A stretch of 63,260 nt of DNA from Mesorhizobium sp. B2-7-1 (GTDB lineage Bacteria > Pseudomonadota > Alphaproteobacteria > Rhizobiales > Rhizobiaceae). The DNA lies in NCBI RefSeq assembly GCF_006440735.1, contig NZ_VFUA01000028.1:1-63260 (forward strand), read 5' to 3'. The notes beneath the pieces are model-generated. The model saw only the letters and a program-made list of their open reading frames with translations. It was not told the origin of the DNA and did no database searches. Shown one piece after another: positions 1-8,635 of the stretch (the first letter of the stretch is position 1; each line of letters begins with the position of its first letter). The translations under genes and the position numbers were made by a program.

Positions 1-147
1 AATACATGACCGCTCCAGACTTGCGCCGCCGCCGCTATTTTGCCTCTTGCCCAAGAGGGGCCGTCCATACATGACGACGTGATGGGCGTTCAGGCCAACC
101 CCAAACGTTCGCAATGGCCCTTCGGGCGAAGGAGCATGACACCCATT
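1..147. other. Gene-free window edge
   Basis: No convincing coding signal is seen. Open frames here are reverse or shifted readings of the DUF2000 and AraC region. No RNA gene or terminator was recognised. Confidence 0.4.
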
Positions 148-558
148 TCAGCCATGCATGCGGGCGCCCTTGGTGATCTTGTCGACGAGCTTTTTGTCGC
201 CGCGCAAGGCAATGCCGACGACCTTGGCGTCGTCCGGCGCGAATTCGGCGAAGACGGCGCGGTTGGCGAGGTCGTGGCCGGTCGAAAACATCTCCTCGAT
301 ATAAGCGGACATCGTCACGCCGCGCTCCAAGGCACGTCGATGGATCGTGCCCAGCGTCGCCGCATCGGCCGACAGGACGATGACCGGCTGGATCGACATC
401 GGGTTGTAGAGGTTGCCGGCACGGTCGCGATAGGGCTCGCCGATGATTTCGGGGAACTGCGCAACGATGCCGCTGGTCAGGAACGCGGTGACGTTGAGTT
501 TCTGCCACACCGGCAGATCCTCTCTCAGGACAATTGCAATTTTCGTATCGAACACCAA
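148..558 (-). CDS. DUF2000 family protein
   Basis: A protein of about 136 residues that matches DUF2000, a small cytosolic family of unknown biochemical role. The recognisable opening is FDTKIAIVLREDLPVWQKLN, followed by a short alpha/beta domain with RDRAGNLYNP and a C-terminal KVVGIALRGDKKLVDKIT. I placed the start at the TTG at 558 because CGGAG lies about ten bases upstream; an ATG at 582 is possible but has no ribosome binding site. It is transcribed divergently from the AraC gene with only about 40 bp between them, so that regulator probably controls it. Family call is fairly sure; function is unknown. Confidence 0.75.
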   Translation of the reverse strand: MVFDTKIAIVLREDLPVWQKLNVTAFLTSGIVAQFPEIIGEPYRDRAGNLYNPMSIQPVIVLSADAATLGTIHRRALERGVTMSAYIEEMFSTGHDLANRAVFAEFAPDDAKVVGIALRGDKKLVDKITKGARMHG

Positions 559-600
559 GATGGAGACTCCGAGAGGGCCCATGACGGGCGGGAAAGGGCG

Positions 601-1473
601 ATGGCGCAGGCTCTAGGCGCAGAAGCGAAGGAAGGTCTTGAACGTTCGTGCGCGGATGCGGTCAACGGCGACCGCATCGTTTCGGCGCCGGGCGGCTCGG
701 GCCTCGAACGCATCGAGGCGCGCTTCCACGGCAACGCCTTCGAGCTGCACCGGCACGACACCTACGCGATCGGCGTGACGTTGCAGGGGGTGCAGCGCTT
801 CCATTATCGCGGCGCGCTGCAACACAGCCTGCCCGGCCAGGCGATCGTGCTGCACCCGGACGAATTGCATGATGGCGGCGCCGGAACGGAAGACGGGCTG
901 CGCTACCGGATCCTCTACCTGGAGCCGTCCCTGCTGCTCGACTGCCTCGACGGCGAGCCGCTGCCTTTCGTCCGTGACGCCGTGGTCGACGATCCCCGCT
1001 TTCGCGACACGCTATTGTCGGCGCTGGCGCCGCTGGACGAAGAACTCGGCGACCTGTTCGTGGCTGATTTCGTTGCGCAGCTGGCGCGGCATCTTCGGCG
1101 CCACGCCGGAAAGCCGGCAAAGTCGGCGGGCAAGACCGCATGGCGCGCCGCCGCACTTGCCCGCGACTATCTTGAGGAAAATGCCGAGCGGCCGGTGCGC
1201 TCGGATGAGCTGGAAGCCGTTACCGGCCTCGACCGCTATGCGCTATCGCGCCATTTCCGCGCCACCTATTCGACCAGCCCGCATCGCTTCCTGCTGATGC
1301 GGAGGCTGCAGCGCGCGCGCCGCATGATTGCCGAGGGCGAACCGCTGGCGGAAATCGCCGCCGCCGCCGGCTTCAGCGACCAGAGCCATTTCAACCGGCA
1401 TTTCAAGAAGACGTTCGGATTGACGCCGGGACGCTGGGCGGCGCTGGTGAAGGGATCCCGGGTGGCGGCCTAG
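601..1473 (+). CDS. AraC family transcriptional regulator
   Basis: About 290 residues. The N-terminal half is a cupin-type AraC ligand-binding domain (FELHRHDTYAIGVTLQGVQR, then a PGQAIVLHPDELHDG turn). The C-terminal ~100 residues hold two helix-turn-helix motifs, including LDRYALSRHFRATYSTSPHR and AAAGFSDQSHFNRHFKKTFG, the family signature. The reading frame stays open far upstream to base 40, but that part overlaps the divergent DUF2000 gene and is shadow; ATG 601 is used. Its likely target is the adjacent DUF2000 gene. The ligand cannot be read from sequence. A small-molecule-responsive activator is the usual family role. Confidence 0.85.
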   Translation: MAQALGAEAKEGLERSCADAVNGDRIVSAPGGSGLERIEARFHGNAFELHRHDTYAIGVTLQGVQRFHYRGALQHSLPGQAIVLHPDELHDGGAGTEDGLRYRILYLEPSLLLDCLDGEPLPFVRDAVVDDPRFRDTLLSALAPLDEELGDLFVADFVAQLARHLRRHAGKPAKSAGKTAWRAAALARDYLEENAERPVRSDELEAVTGLDRYALSRHFRATYSTSPHRFLLMRRLQRARRMIAEGEPLAEIAAAAGFSDQSHFNRHFKKTFGLTPGRWAALVKGSRVAA

Positions 1474-1481
1474 CGGGAAGG

Positions 1482-1604
1482 GCGACGACGCTGCGCGTCG
1501 CGCTTACAGCACAACGCCAACGTGGGTGCGTGGAGCGACGACGCTGCGCGTCGCGCGCATGTCACCAACGCCTCGCGGTTGAGCGACGATGCTGCGCATC
1601 GCGC
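1482..1604. repeat. Three-copy hairpin repeat (probable terminator cluster)
   Basis: A short inverted repeat occurs three times at about 50-bp spacing: CGACGCTGCGCGTCG at 1486-1500 and 1539-1553, and CGATGCTGCGCATCG at 1587-1601. Each is a perfect 6-bp stem with a TGC loop. The third copy differs by a paired C-to-T and G-to-A change that keeps the stem intact. The first and third copies are followed by GCGCTTAC. The array lies between the convergent AraC and MarR genes, directly next to the MarR stop codon, so a bidirectional transcription end is plausible. No long T-run follows. Confidence 0.7.
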
Positions 1605-2078
1605 TTACGCTTCATCCAACTCCGCGTCGTCGTCCATCAGGACCAGGTCTTCGTTCGACAAATTGGCCTCGATGCGGGCGAGCAGCTTGAACAGCGCCTT
1701 CTGGTCCTTCTTGTCGAGGCCCCTCAGCGCCTGCTTCTCGGTCTTCTTGACCGACTTCTCGATGGCGCGGATGGTTTCGCGGCCGGACTCGGTGAGGAAG
1801 ATGTGGGCCTGGCGGGCATCGGCGTTGGAGGCGCGTTTTTCGAGGAAGCCCTGCGCCTGCAGCCGGTTGATGGTCTTGGTGATGGTCGGCGGGCGCACGC
1901 CGAGCCGGCCGGCGAGGTTGCCGGGGGTCTGGCCGTCCTCGCGGTCGAGCGCCAGCATGATCTGGTCCTGGCCGGCGTAGAAGCCGTGCGCCAGAAGCCG
2001 CGCGGCGAGCGCCGTGCGCGCCAATCTCGCCGCCGAATGCAGCCGGCTCATTGTCGCTGTCTTGTCCGCCTTGGCCAT
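1605..2078 (-). CDS. MarR family transcriptional regulator
   Basis: 157 residues with a winged helix of MarR type: AGQDQIMLALDREDGQTPGN, LAGRLGVRPPTITKTINRLQ as recognition helix, then QGFLEKRASNADARQAHIFL as the wing with the typical D-x-R. The start at 2078 is chosen because an AGAGGGAA ribosome binding site lies just upstream; longer frames are artefacts. The C-terminus is acidic (VLMDDDAELDEA). It is divergent from the COG0523 GTPase with about 370 bp between them. MarR proteins are mostly ligand-released repressors, often autoregulated; the ligand here is unknown. Confidence 0.88.
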   Translation of the reverse strand: MAKADKTATMSRLHSAARLARTALAARLLAHGFYAGQDQIMLALDREDGQTPGNLAGRLGVRPPTITKTINRLQAQGFLEKRASNADARQAHIFLTESGRETIRAIEKSVKKTEKQALRGLDKKDQKALFKLLARIEANLSNEDLVLMDDDAELDEA

Positions 2079-2450
2079 GGTCGTTCCCTCTTCGGCCGAA
2101 CCGGCGCAGGCAAGCATAGAGGCTGTCCGACGGCTGGCAAATGACGATTTCAAGAGACCGGCTTGCAGAACGCTTTGCCGGCAAGCATTGCGGTGCCCGC
2201 GCAGGTGATGCCAGATGTTTATTTCAGTTAGATGACAAACGACTTTTGCGCTGGCGAGATTCACAGCGGAAGCCGGCATGGGCCGGTCGACACCTTTCCG
2301 GAACCTCCGTTTGACCCGCCTCGGTCGCCGCCGATCCGTCCTCGGCGCCGTCCCGGCCGGAGGTGCCGCCTGGTTCCATTGGTTTGGCGCGTGCAAAAGC
2401 GCGGCACCCATCCTATATGAGGCGACAAATCCAGATTTTCGAGGCAAGCC
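2079..2450. promoter_or_regulatory. Divergent intergenic region, marR / COG0523 gene
   Basis: 372 bp without a gene. The stretch around 2212-2250 is the only AT-rich part and should hold the marR promoter and perhaps its operator; I cannot name an exact box. No Zur-type palindrome was seen upstream of the GTPase gene. The 3' half is GC-rich and looks like ordinary leader sequence. Confidence 0.3.
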
Positions 2451-3491
2451 ATGAGCGATGCACAGACGCAAATCCCCGTAACCGTTCTCACCGGCTATCT
2501 CGGCGCGGGCAAGACGACGCTACTCAACCGCATCCTGTCGGAAAACCACGGCAAGCGCTACGCCGTCATCGTCAACGAGTTCGGCGAGATCGGCATCGAC
2601 AACGACCTGATCGTCGAATCCGACGAGGAAATCTACGAAATGAACAATGGGTGCGTGTGCTGCACGGTGCGCGGCGACCTGATCCGCGTCGTCGAGGGCC
2701 TGATGAAACGCCCCGACCGCTTCGACGCCATCGTCGTCGAGACCACCGGCCTCGCCGACCCAGTGCCGGTGGCGCAGACCTTCTTCATGGATGACGACGT
2801 GCGCAGCAAGACCAAGCTCGACGCCGTCGTGGCGCTGGTCGATGCAAAGCATCTGCCGCTGCGCCTCAAGGATTCCAAGGAAGCCGAAGACCAGATCGCC
2901 TTCGCCGACGTGGTGGTGCTGAACAAGACCGACCTCGTGACGCCGGAAGAGCTGGAAAAAGTCGAGGCGACGATCCGCGCCATCAACCCTGCGGCAAAGA
3001 TCCACCGCACGCAGCGGTCCGGCGTGGCGCTCAACGAAGTGCTCGACCGCGGCGCCTTCGACCTGTCGCGCGCGCTGGAGAACGATCCGCACTTCCTCGA
3101 GGCGCATGATCACGATCACGATCACGACCACCATCATCACGATCACGACGGCCACGATCATCATCATCACCACCATGCTTCCGACATCCATGACGTGACG
3201 GTGAAGTCGGTGTCGCTGCGCGGCGGCGAGATGGACCCGAAGAAGTTCTTCCCCTGGATCGAGAAAGTGACCCAGATGGAAGGGCCGAACATCCTGCGGC
3301 TGAAGGGCATCATCGCGCTCAAAGGCGACGAGGACCGCTATGTGCTGCAAGGCGTGCACATGATCCTCGAGGGCGACCACCAGCGCGCCTGGAAGGATGG
3401 CGAAAAGCACGAGAGCCGACTGGTGTTCATCGGCCGCGATCTCGACGCCGAGCGCTTGCGCAAGAGCTTTGAGGCCTGCCAGGCGGCTTGA
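2451..3491 (+). CDS. COG0523/CobW-family GTPase, probable zinc metallochaperone
   Basis: 346 residues. GTPase motifs are clear: Walker A GYLGAGKTTL (residues ~15-24), the CVCC metal motif at 68-71, a Walker B region around VVETTGLADP, and NKTD for guanine recognition. A His/Asp stretch at about residues 219-244 holds many histidines, as in zinc-handling members such as ZNG1/YjiA. The C-terminal CobW_C domain runs from DVTVKSVSLRG to the end. The family inserts or stores metal using GTP hydrolysis. Zinc is the likely metal from the His-rich loop. No adjacent cobalamin genes are seen, so a role in B12 synthesis is unlikely. Confidence 0.88.
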   Translation: MSDAQTQIPVTVLTGYLGAGKTTLLNRILSENHGKRYAVIVNEFGEIGIDNDLIVESDEEIYEMNNGCVCCTVRGDLIRVVEGLMKRPDRFDAIVVETTGLADPVPVAQTFFMDDDVRSKTKLDAVVALVDAKHLPLRLKDSKEAEDQIAFADVVVLNKTDLVTPEELEKVEATIRAINPAAKIHRTQRSGVALNEVLDRGAFDLSRALENDPHFLEAHDHDHDHDHHHHDHDGHDHHHHHHASDIHDVTVKSVSLRGGEMDPKKFFPWIEKVTQMEGPNILRLKGIIALKGDEDRYVLQGVHMILEGDHQRAWKDGEKHESRLVFIGRDLDAERLRKSFEACQAA

Positions 3492-3507
3492 TTTTAGCGC
3501 CCTTCTT

Positions 3508-3642
3508 CCTTCTCCCCTTGTGGGAGAAGGTGGATCGGCGCGCAGCGCCGAGACGGTTGAGGGGTGTTCCAGCGGAGTGAGACGCTGGCTTTCCCTGGAG
3601 CACCCCTCATCCGTCGCCTTCGGCGACACCTTCTCCCACAAG
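3508..3642. repeat. RIME-like palindromic element, interrupted by an IS
   Basis: The left end is a palindrome at 3508-3530 (CCTTCTCC, CTTGT, GGAGAAGG parts). GAGGGGTG and CACCCCTC near 3560 and 3600 form an inner stem. The right end begins ACACCTTCTCCCACAA at 3626 and is cut by the IS; its remainder, CGGGAGAAGG, reappears after the IS at 4834. Rejoining the two sides restores the palindrome. The form matches rhizobial intergenic mosaic elements. It lies at the 3' side of the GTPase gene. Confidence 0.75.
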
Positions 3643-4829
3643 GAGGGCTTTGCACAGGGAGCGCAGCGGTTAGCGTTGGGTTGGCGAAGGCTTTAAAGGG
3701 CCGTCGGAGCTTTTTTCGGTGGCTTTTTGTCTGTTTTTTGACGGTTTAGCGCTCACCGGCTCGATCAGAGGCGGACTCCTCCTTATGCCCGTCTCTCAGC
3801 AGGCCGATGAATGACGCCAATCATGGTCCTTAGGTTATAGGCACAGGCAGCCAGGATGCACTGCGTACGGTTGGTGGCCAAGTTGAAGAAGCGCATGCGC
3901 CGCATGCCGTAGCGCTCCTTGAATACCGCGAAAGGCCGCTCGACCGCAGCCCGCACTTTGGCGATCAGCCGGTTGCGGAGCTTCTGGCGGGCCGGCAGTT
4001 GCGGATGATGCCTGTTGGCTCGTCGCATCAGCCGGTCCTTGATATTGGCTTCGGCGAGGCGGTCATGCCTGGCATGGGTGTAGTAGGCCTGATCGCCATA
4101 GGCAGCCTTCTCATCGCCGCAGATTAACTTGTCGGCCGGCTCGGTGTCGGTAACCGAGGCATCGCTCGCCTCGACGCGCCGGATGATGGTGTGCGCCTGG
4201 TCGACGCCAATGTGCATCTTGTAGCCGAAGGTGCTCTTCTTGCCCTTCTTGCCCCAGCGCGCATCCTTGTCGGACGATGGCTTGATCGGACCTTGGTGGC
4301 CCTTCTTCGGCTGCTTGGGTGGCCGGCCTCGAGCCTGCAGGAATGTAGCGTCGACCAAGGTACCGCGCTTGACGATTAGGCCCTTCTCTTCCAACTGACG
4401 GTTGATCTCCTCAAAGACCTTGTCGATCAGTCGATCCCGCGTCAGCTCCTCGCGGAAACGCCACAGCGTCGAATGATCGGGCGTGCGATCCGAAAGGCTG
4501 AAGCCGGCAAAGCGGCGGAACGACAGCCGGTCCCGAATTTGCGCCTCGAGCGCCGGATCGCTCAGCCCATGCCACATGCCCAGCAAGAGACAGCGCAGCA
4601 GCGCTTCCGCCGGATAGCTGGTATTACCCGAACCGGGGCCGCTGCGCTGACCAAGCAAGGTTCGGACCGCCTCCCAATCCAGTTCCTTCGATACCAGATC
4701 GAAGATCGTCTCATCCGACGCCGCAAGACCGTCCGCAAGACTCAACTGCCCAAGCAATCGATCAACCATCGCGAATCCCCTTTCGGATATCCGCATGGAA
4801 TCATCAATCCGATTCTGTGCAAAGGCCTC
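3643..4829 (-). mobile_element. IS5-family insertion sequence, apparently complete
   Basis: About 1187 bp. Terminal inverted repeats are GAGGGCTTTGCACAG at 3643-3657 and CTGTGCAAAGGCCTC at 4815-4829, 14 of 15 matched. This resembles the GAGxCCTTTGCA ends of IS5-group elements. ACAA occurs on both sides (3638-3641 and 4830-4833), consistent with a short target duplication; the exact edge is uncertain by 1-2 bp. One intact transposase gene fills the element. It sits in the middle of a RIME palindrome. The 140 bp between the left end and the transposase stop hold no gene. Confidence 0.88.
3783..4769 (-). CDS. IS5-family transposase
   Basis: 328 residues, full length for the family, with DDE-type chemistry on the IS ends. 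Visible landmarks are the N-terminal DUF772-like helix region (YPAEALLRCLLLGMWHGLSD, FSLSDRTPDHSTLWRFREEL), the first Asp in LVDATFLQARGRPPK, the second in YGDQAYY, and the C-terminal RAAVERPFAVFKERYGMRRM with the catalytic Glu. The start at 4769 has AAAGGGG about nine bases upstream; an earlier ATG at 4796 is in frame but has no such site. No frameshift is needed. The gene appears functional and the element may still move. Confidence 0.92.
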   Translation of the reverse strand: MVDRLLGQLSLADGLAASDETIFDLVSKELDWEAVRTLLGQRSGPGSGNTSYPAEALLRCLLLGMWHGLSDPALEAQIRDRLSFRRFAGFSLSDRTPDHSTLWRFREELTRDRLIDKVFEEINRQLEEKGLIVKRGTLVDATFLQARGRPPKQPKKGHQGPIKPSSDKDARWGKKGKKSTFGYKMHIGVDQAHTIIRRVEASDASVTDTEPADKLICGDEKAAYGDQAYYTHARHDRLAEANIKDRLMRRANRHHPQLPARQKLRNRLIAKVRAAVERPFAVFKERYGMRRMRFFNLATNRTQCILAACAYNLRTMIGVIHRPAERRA

Positions 4830-4857
4830 ACAACGGGAGAAGGGGAAGTCGCCGCAA

Positions 4858-4886
4858 TTGCCGAAAAGCCAAAACATTGCTATCTA
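4858..4886 (+). promoter_or_regulatory. Candidate leuC promoter
   Basis: TTGCCG (4858-4863) is followed after 16-17 bases by CTATCT/TATCTA (4880-4886), close to the rhizobial housekeeping pattern CTTGAC-N17-CTATAT. It lies about 200 bp upstream of leuC and just downstream of the IS, so the insertion would not have removed it. Apart from this, 4830-5085 holds only the RIME remnant and leader sequence; a 41-codon frame at 4894-5019 could not be supported as a gene. Confidence 0.35.
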
Positions 4887-5085
4887 CCCCGCCATGGAAA
4901 AGCTTTTCAGCGATCCGGCCTACAAGGGCTTCGTGCTGCAGGACAGAAAGCGCCTGCCGTCACGGTTCTCCGCGCGGGTTTGTGGCGCGCTCACCAGCCG
5001 ACTTAGCCAGGCCGACTGATCGAAGTCGCTTGCCGGCCGAAAGCCGCCTGCTTTTCCCATTTCTCATATCGACGGATTTACGCAC

Positions 5086-6495
5086 ATGAGCGCACCGCGC
5101 ACCCTCTACGACAAGATCTTTGACGACCACACGGTCGACCGCCAGGACGACGGCACCTGCCTGCTCTATATCGACCGCCACCTCGTGCATGAGGTCACCA
5201 GCCCGCAGGCTTTCGAGGGCCTGCGCATGTCGAACCGCAAGGTCCGCCATCCGGAAAAGACGCTGGCCGTGGTCGACCACAACGTGTCGACCTCGCCCGA
5301 GCGCAAGTTCGGCATCAAGAACGAGGAAAGCCGCATCCAGGTCGAGGCGCTGGCCAGGAACGCCAAGGATTTCGGCATCGAATATTATTCCGAGAACGAC
5401 ATCCGCCAGGGCATCGTGCACATCATCGGGCCGGAACAGGGTTTCACCCTGCCGGGCATGACCATCGTCTGCGGCGACAGCCACACCTCCACGCACGGCG
5501 CTTTCGGCGCGCTGGCGCATGGCATCGGCACGTCGGAGGTCGAGCATGTGCTCGCGACGCAGACGCTGATCCAGCGCAAGGCCAAGAATATGCTGGTGCG
5601 CGTCGACGGCCAGCTGCCGGAAGGCGTCACCGCCAAGGACATCATCCTTGCCATCATCGGCGAGATCGGCACCGCCGGTGGCACCGGCTATGTCATCGAA
5701 TATGCCGGCGAAGCGATCCGCTCGCTGTCGATGGAAGGCCGCATGACGATCTGCAACATGTCGATCGAGGGCGGTGCCCGCGCAGGCCTGATCGCGCCGG
5801 ACGCGACGACCTTCGCCTATGTCAAGGACAAGCCGCGCGCGCCGAAGGGCGCTGCCTGGGATGCCGCGCTCGAGTACTGGAAGACGCTGCAGACCGACGA
5901 GGGCGCGCATTTCGACAAGGTGATCGTGCTCGACGCGGCGAAACTGCCGCCGATCGTCTCCTGGGGCTCCTCGCCGGAGGACGTCGTCTCGGTGCAGGGC
6001 ATCGTGCCCAATCCCGAAGAGATCGCGGACGAGAACAAGCGCACGTCCAAGATCCGCGCGCTCGACTATATGGGCCTGACGCCTGGAACCAGGATCACCG
6101 ACATTGAGCTTGACCGCGTCTTCATCGGCTCCTGCACCAATGGCCGCATCGAGGACCTGCGCGCCGCCGCCAAGGTGGTCGAGGGCAAGAAGGTCAATCC
6201 GCGCGTCAACGCCATGATCGTGCCGGGTTCCGGCCTGGTCAAGGAACAGGCCGAGGCCGAAGGGCTCGACAAGATCTTCGTCGCCGCCGGCTTCGACTGG
6301 CGCGAGCCGGGCTGCTCGATGTGCCTGGCCATGAACGACGACCGGCTGAAGCCGCACGAGCGCTGCGCCTCGACCTCGAACCGTAATTTCGAGGGCCGGC
6401 AAGGCTTCAAGGGCCGCACCCATCTGGTGTCGCCGGCCATGGCGGCGGCGGCCGCGATCGCCGGCCACTTCGTCGACATCCGCGACTGGAAGTAG
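5086..6495 (+). CDS. leuC: 3-isopropylmalate dehydratase large subunit
   Basis: 469 residues, normal length. LeuC with LeuD isomerises 2-isopropylmalate to 3-isopropylmalate in leucine synthesis. It is an aconitase-fold enzyme with a 4Fe-4S cluster. Cluster ligands are visible as Cys350 in GSCTNGR and Cys410/Cys413 in GCSMC. Substrate and fold motifs [20 protein letters not shown] and [20 protein letters not shown] are intact. The N-terminus reads [10 protein letters not shown]. leuD is not next to it in this window, as is common in rhizobia. The gene appears single. Confidence 0.97.
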   Translation: MSAPRTLYDKIFDDHTVDRQDDGTCLLYIDRHLVHEVTSPQAFEGLRMSNRKVRHPEKTLAVVDHNVSTSPERKFGIKNEESRIQVEALARNAKDFGIEYYSENDIRQGIVHIIGPEQGFTLPGMTIVCGDSHTSTHGAFGALAHGIGTSEVEHVLATQTLIQRKAKNMLVRVDGQLPEGVTAKDIILAIIGEIGTAGGTGYVIEYAGEAIRSLSMEGRMTICNMSIEGGARAGLIAPDATTFAYVKDKPRAPKGAAWDAALEYWKTLQTDEGAHFDKVIVLDAAKLPPIVSWGSSPEDVVSVQGIVPNPEEIADENKRTSKIRALDYMGLTPGTRITDIELDRVFIGSCTNGRIEDLRAAAKVVEGKKVNPRVNAMIVPGSGLVKEQAEAEGLDKIFVAAGFDWREPGCSMCLAMNDDRLKPHERCASTSNRNFEGRQGFKGRTHLVSPAMAAAAAIAGHFVDIRDWK

Positions 6496-6540
6496 GCGCC
6501 CGGCTTGGAGCGCAGGAAGTGTCGGAATCAGCGCAAGCGG

Positions 6541-6753
6541 TGGGGATTGGCTGAAGCTTCCCCGACATCGTCATTCCAGGGCGAAGCAGGAGCGTAAGCT
6601 CCGTCGCGGAGACTCGAAGGATGCAGCAGAGCAGAATTCTGCACTGCTGCAACGCCTTGGGGTCACGGCATGGATCCTCGGGTCTGCGCCGCGTCGCTTC
6701 GCTCCTTGCTTCGCCCGTGGATGACGATCGCGATGGGCGTTCCGGCCAATCGC
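6541..6753. repeat. Palindromic intergenic element, family B copy 1
   Basis: The 312-bp gap after leuC is filled by a large imperfect palindrome. The left arm reads CGTCATTCCAGGGCGAAGCA and the right arm ends GCTTCGCCCGTGGATGACGA. Outermost are GGGGATTGGCTG (6542) and GGCCAATC (6744). An inner near-perfect palindrome of 28 bp is centred on GAATTC at about 6633. The same arms recur at 8494-8578, 32588-32793 and 62395-62487. No gene is seen in this gap. Confidence 0.75.
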
Positions 6754-6807
6754 TAAGGCATACCAACGCAGCATATCCGACCGGTCGAAATTTCCGCGCC
6801 AGGGAAC

Positions 6808-7113
6808 TTACCTGCGGACGATCTCGTGAAACTCTTCGCGCCGGCCGGGCTCGTCGGCGGCGACGACCAATGCCAGTTGCCGCTCGTCGAAGATCCTGAA
6901 CCATTCGTCCCATTCGACAAGCTCGTAGCCACCGGCGTTGAGCGGACGCTCCGGCCGGTCAGTGTCCTCATAGGCGTTCTGCCCAAAAACCAGCCGCAGC
7001 ATGGCCTGCGTGCCGGCCTCGGGTGAGACGTCGACGATGGCCGGGAAGCCGGCGCGCGCCGCCGCCCAGGAGCGGATCTCATCGTGGTTCGTCAAAGTGA
7101 TCGTGTCGGCCAT
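6808..7113 (-). CDS. Conserved hypothetical protein
   Basis: 101 residues from ATG 7113, chosen because AGGAGA lies eight bases upstream (an in-frame start at 7155 lacks one). The protein is soluble, acidic and has no signal peptide or membrane helix. Landmarks are TLTNHDEIRSWAAARAG at the N-terminus, LVFGQNAYEDTDRPERPL in the middle and WDEWFRIFDERQLALVVAAD near the end. I do not recognise a named domain. It stands alone between leuC and the first diguanylate cyclase. Codon use matches neighbours, so it is likely a resident gene. Confidence 0.6.
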   Translation of the reverse strand: MADTITLTNHDEIRSWAAARAGFPAIVDVSPEAGTQAMLRLVFGQNAYEDTDRPERPLNAGGYELVEWDEWFRIFDERQLALVVAADEPGRREEFHEIVRR

Positions 7114-7275
7114 CTCGATCGTCTCCTGCCTGGCGTCTCCCGTCTGGCCGGACAACGCCGCTCCGGCAGGCCGGTTCCGAATGCTTTGCGGCGTATTTGT
7201 CGGAGGGCTTAACCGCTTGTTTGGGCTTAGGTCCTAGTATCTCCCGTTGGGTAAGTTGGGGAAAGTCGCAGTCCT

Positions 7276-8472
7276 TTGGACACCGGTCTGCTCATAGCGC
7301 TGCTCAATCCGACGATAGCGCTGGCGCTTGGCGCCGCGTTCCTCGTGCTGTGGTCCTATCAGCGCCATCGTCCGTATCTGGCGGCGCTAGGCGCGAGCTA
7401 CTGCCTGTCGGCGCCGGGTTTCCTGCTGCAATATTTCACGCTTCCGGTCGGCGTGGCGCTGACCAAGCTCGTTTCCAACATCTGCTTCACGATCGCGGCC
7501 TGCTGCCTCTCCAGCGCGATCATCGCGCGCTACGGAAGACGCGTGCCTTATGTCGGCATCGGCATCGTGACCGGCGGTGGGCTTGCCGCCTTCATCTGGT
7601 TCATGTTCGTCCAGCCGGATCTCACCTGGCGGGTGCTGGTCATGAATTTCGGCTTCGGCGCGCTCAGCCTGCTGGTCGCCGCCGAGCTCCGAACAGTGCG
7701 CAACAACGGTCCGACCGAAAGGATCCTGTTCGCGCTGTCGCTGCTGTCGGGGCTGAACTTCGTCGCCCGCACGCTGATCGTCGTCATCGCGCACGGGCCA
7801 TTCCCCGGTTATGACGGATTCTACGGCTCGTCCTACTGGACGACGGCGCTGCTGTCGCACGCGCTGTTGTCGCTGCTGATCGCGCTTTGCCTGTTCACGG
7901 CGGCGGCGCTCGATGTGATGAGGGCGCTGAAGGCGGAAACCCACACCGATCCGCTCTCGGGCATCCTCAACCGCCGCGGCTTCGAGGAGCGGGCGACCCT
8001 GCTGCTCGACCAGTGCGGCAAGGCCGGTTTTCCCGTCGCCCTGGTGCTGGCCGATCTCGACCACTTCAAGGCGCTCAACGACCGGCACGGCCATGAGGCC
8101 GGCGACCGGGTGATCGCCGACTTCGCCGCCAAGCTGCGTTCCGCCACCGGCGCGCGCGGGGCTGCCGGCCGCATCGGCGGCGAAGAGTTCGCCGTGCTTT
8201 TACCGCTCAGCGACCTGGGGGCGGCAAGGCTTTTTGCCGAAGCCATCCGCACCTTCTATTCTGCCGGCTCGATCGATGGCCTGCCGCCCGGCACCAGGGT
8301 CACCGCCAGCTTCGGTGTCGCCGCGCGAAGCGGCAGGGAAGGGCTGATGCCGTTGATGCGGCGCGCCGACGAGGCGCTCTACAAGGCCAAGAAGAACGGC
8401 CGCGACAGCGTGCGGCTTTCCTATGAGAGGCCTGAGACCACTTTCGTCGCCGAGCCGCTCGCCGTCGGGTGA
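7276..8472 (+). CDS. Membrane diguanylate cyclase (GGDEF)
   Basis: 398 residues. The first ~215 residues form about six membrane helices with no recognised sensory motif, followed by a GGDEF domain (TDPLSGILNRRGFEE to the end) with the active-site loop GRIGGEEFAVLLP. GGEEF is catalytically competent, so it should make cyclic-di-GMP from two GTP. The usual inhibitory I-site RxxD before the loop is absent (GARGAAGR), so product inhibition may be lost. The start is a TTG at 7276 with GGGGAAAG upstream. A close paralogue follows at 8743. The input signal is unknown. Confidence 0.88.
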   Translation: MDTGLLIALLNPTIALALGAAFLVLWSYQRHRPYLAALGASYCLSAPGFLLQYFTLPVGVALTKLVSNICFTIAACCLSSAIIARYGRRVPYVGIGIVTGGGLAAFIWFMFVQPDLTWRVLVMNFGFGALSLLVAAELRTVRNNGPTERILFALSLLSGLNFVARTLIVVIAHGPFPGYDGFYGSSYWTTALLSHALLSLLIALCLFTAAALDVMRALKAETHTDPLSGILNRRGFEERATLLLDQCGKAGFPVALVLADLDHFKALNDRHGHEAGDRVIADFAAKLRSATGARGAAGRIGGEEFAVLLPLSDLGAARLFAEAIRTFYSAGSIDGLPPGTRVTASFGVAARSGREGLMPLMRRADEALYKAKKNGRDSVRLSYERPETTFVAEPLAVG

Positions 8473-8493
8473 GGCAAGTGGGCTCCCGCGACT

Positions 8494-8578
8494 TCGTCAT
8501 CCTCGGGTCTGCGCGCGTCGCTTCGCTCCTTGCTTCGCCCGTGGATGACGATCGAAGGGATGGCTCGGCCAATCGCGG
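8494..8578. repeat. Palindromic element family B, single arm
   Basis: Carries CGTCATCCTCGGGTCTGCG, then GCGTCGCTTCGCTCCTTGCT and CGCCCGTGGATGACGATCG, ending near CTCGGCCAATC. This matches the right arm of the element at 6541-6753. The left arm is missing. It lies between the two diguanylate cyclase genes. Confidence 0.65.
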
Positions 8579-8635
8579 AACCAGGCGATTGCCATTGACC
8601 TCTAAGCGGCGTTCCAAATGCTCTGACGACCGGAC

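Noticed and set aside
40..600. Upstream in-frame extension of the AraC gene
   Set aside because: It lies antisense to the DUF2000 gene, has no family similarity and lacks a ribosome binding site.
3108..3177. CAT/CAC-rich tract as a tandem DNA repeat
   Set aside because: It encodes the His-rich metal loop; irregular in unit length and explained by protein function.
2520..3641. Long minus-strand open frame over the COG0523 gene
   Set aside because: Antisense shadow of a high-GC gene; poly-His on the sense strand becomes runs of Val/Met/Ile on this one.
4894..5019. 41-codon frame upstream of leuC
   Set aside because: No ribosome binding site or recognisable similarity; likely leader sequence.
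4960..6468. 502-codon minus-strand frame over leuC
   Set aside because: Arg/Ala/His-rich antisense translation with no domain; leuC is certain on the other strand.
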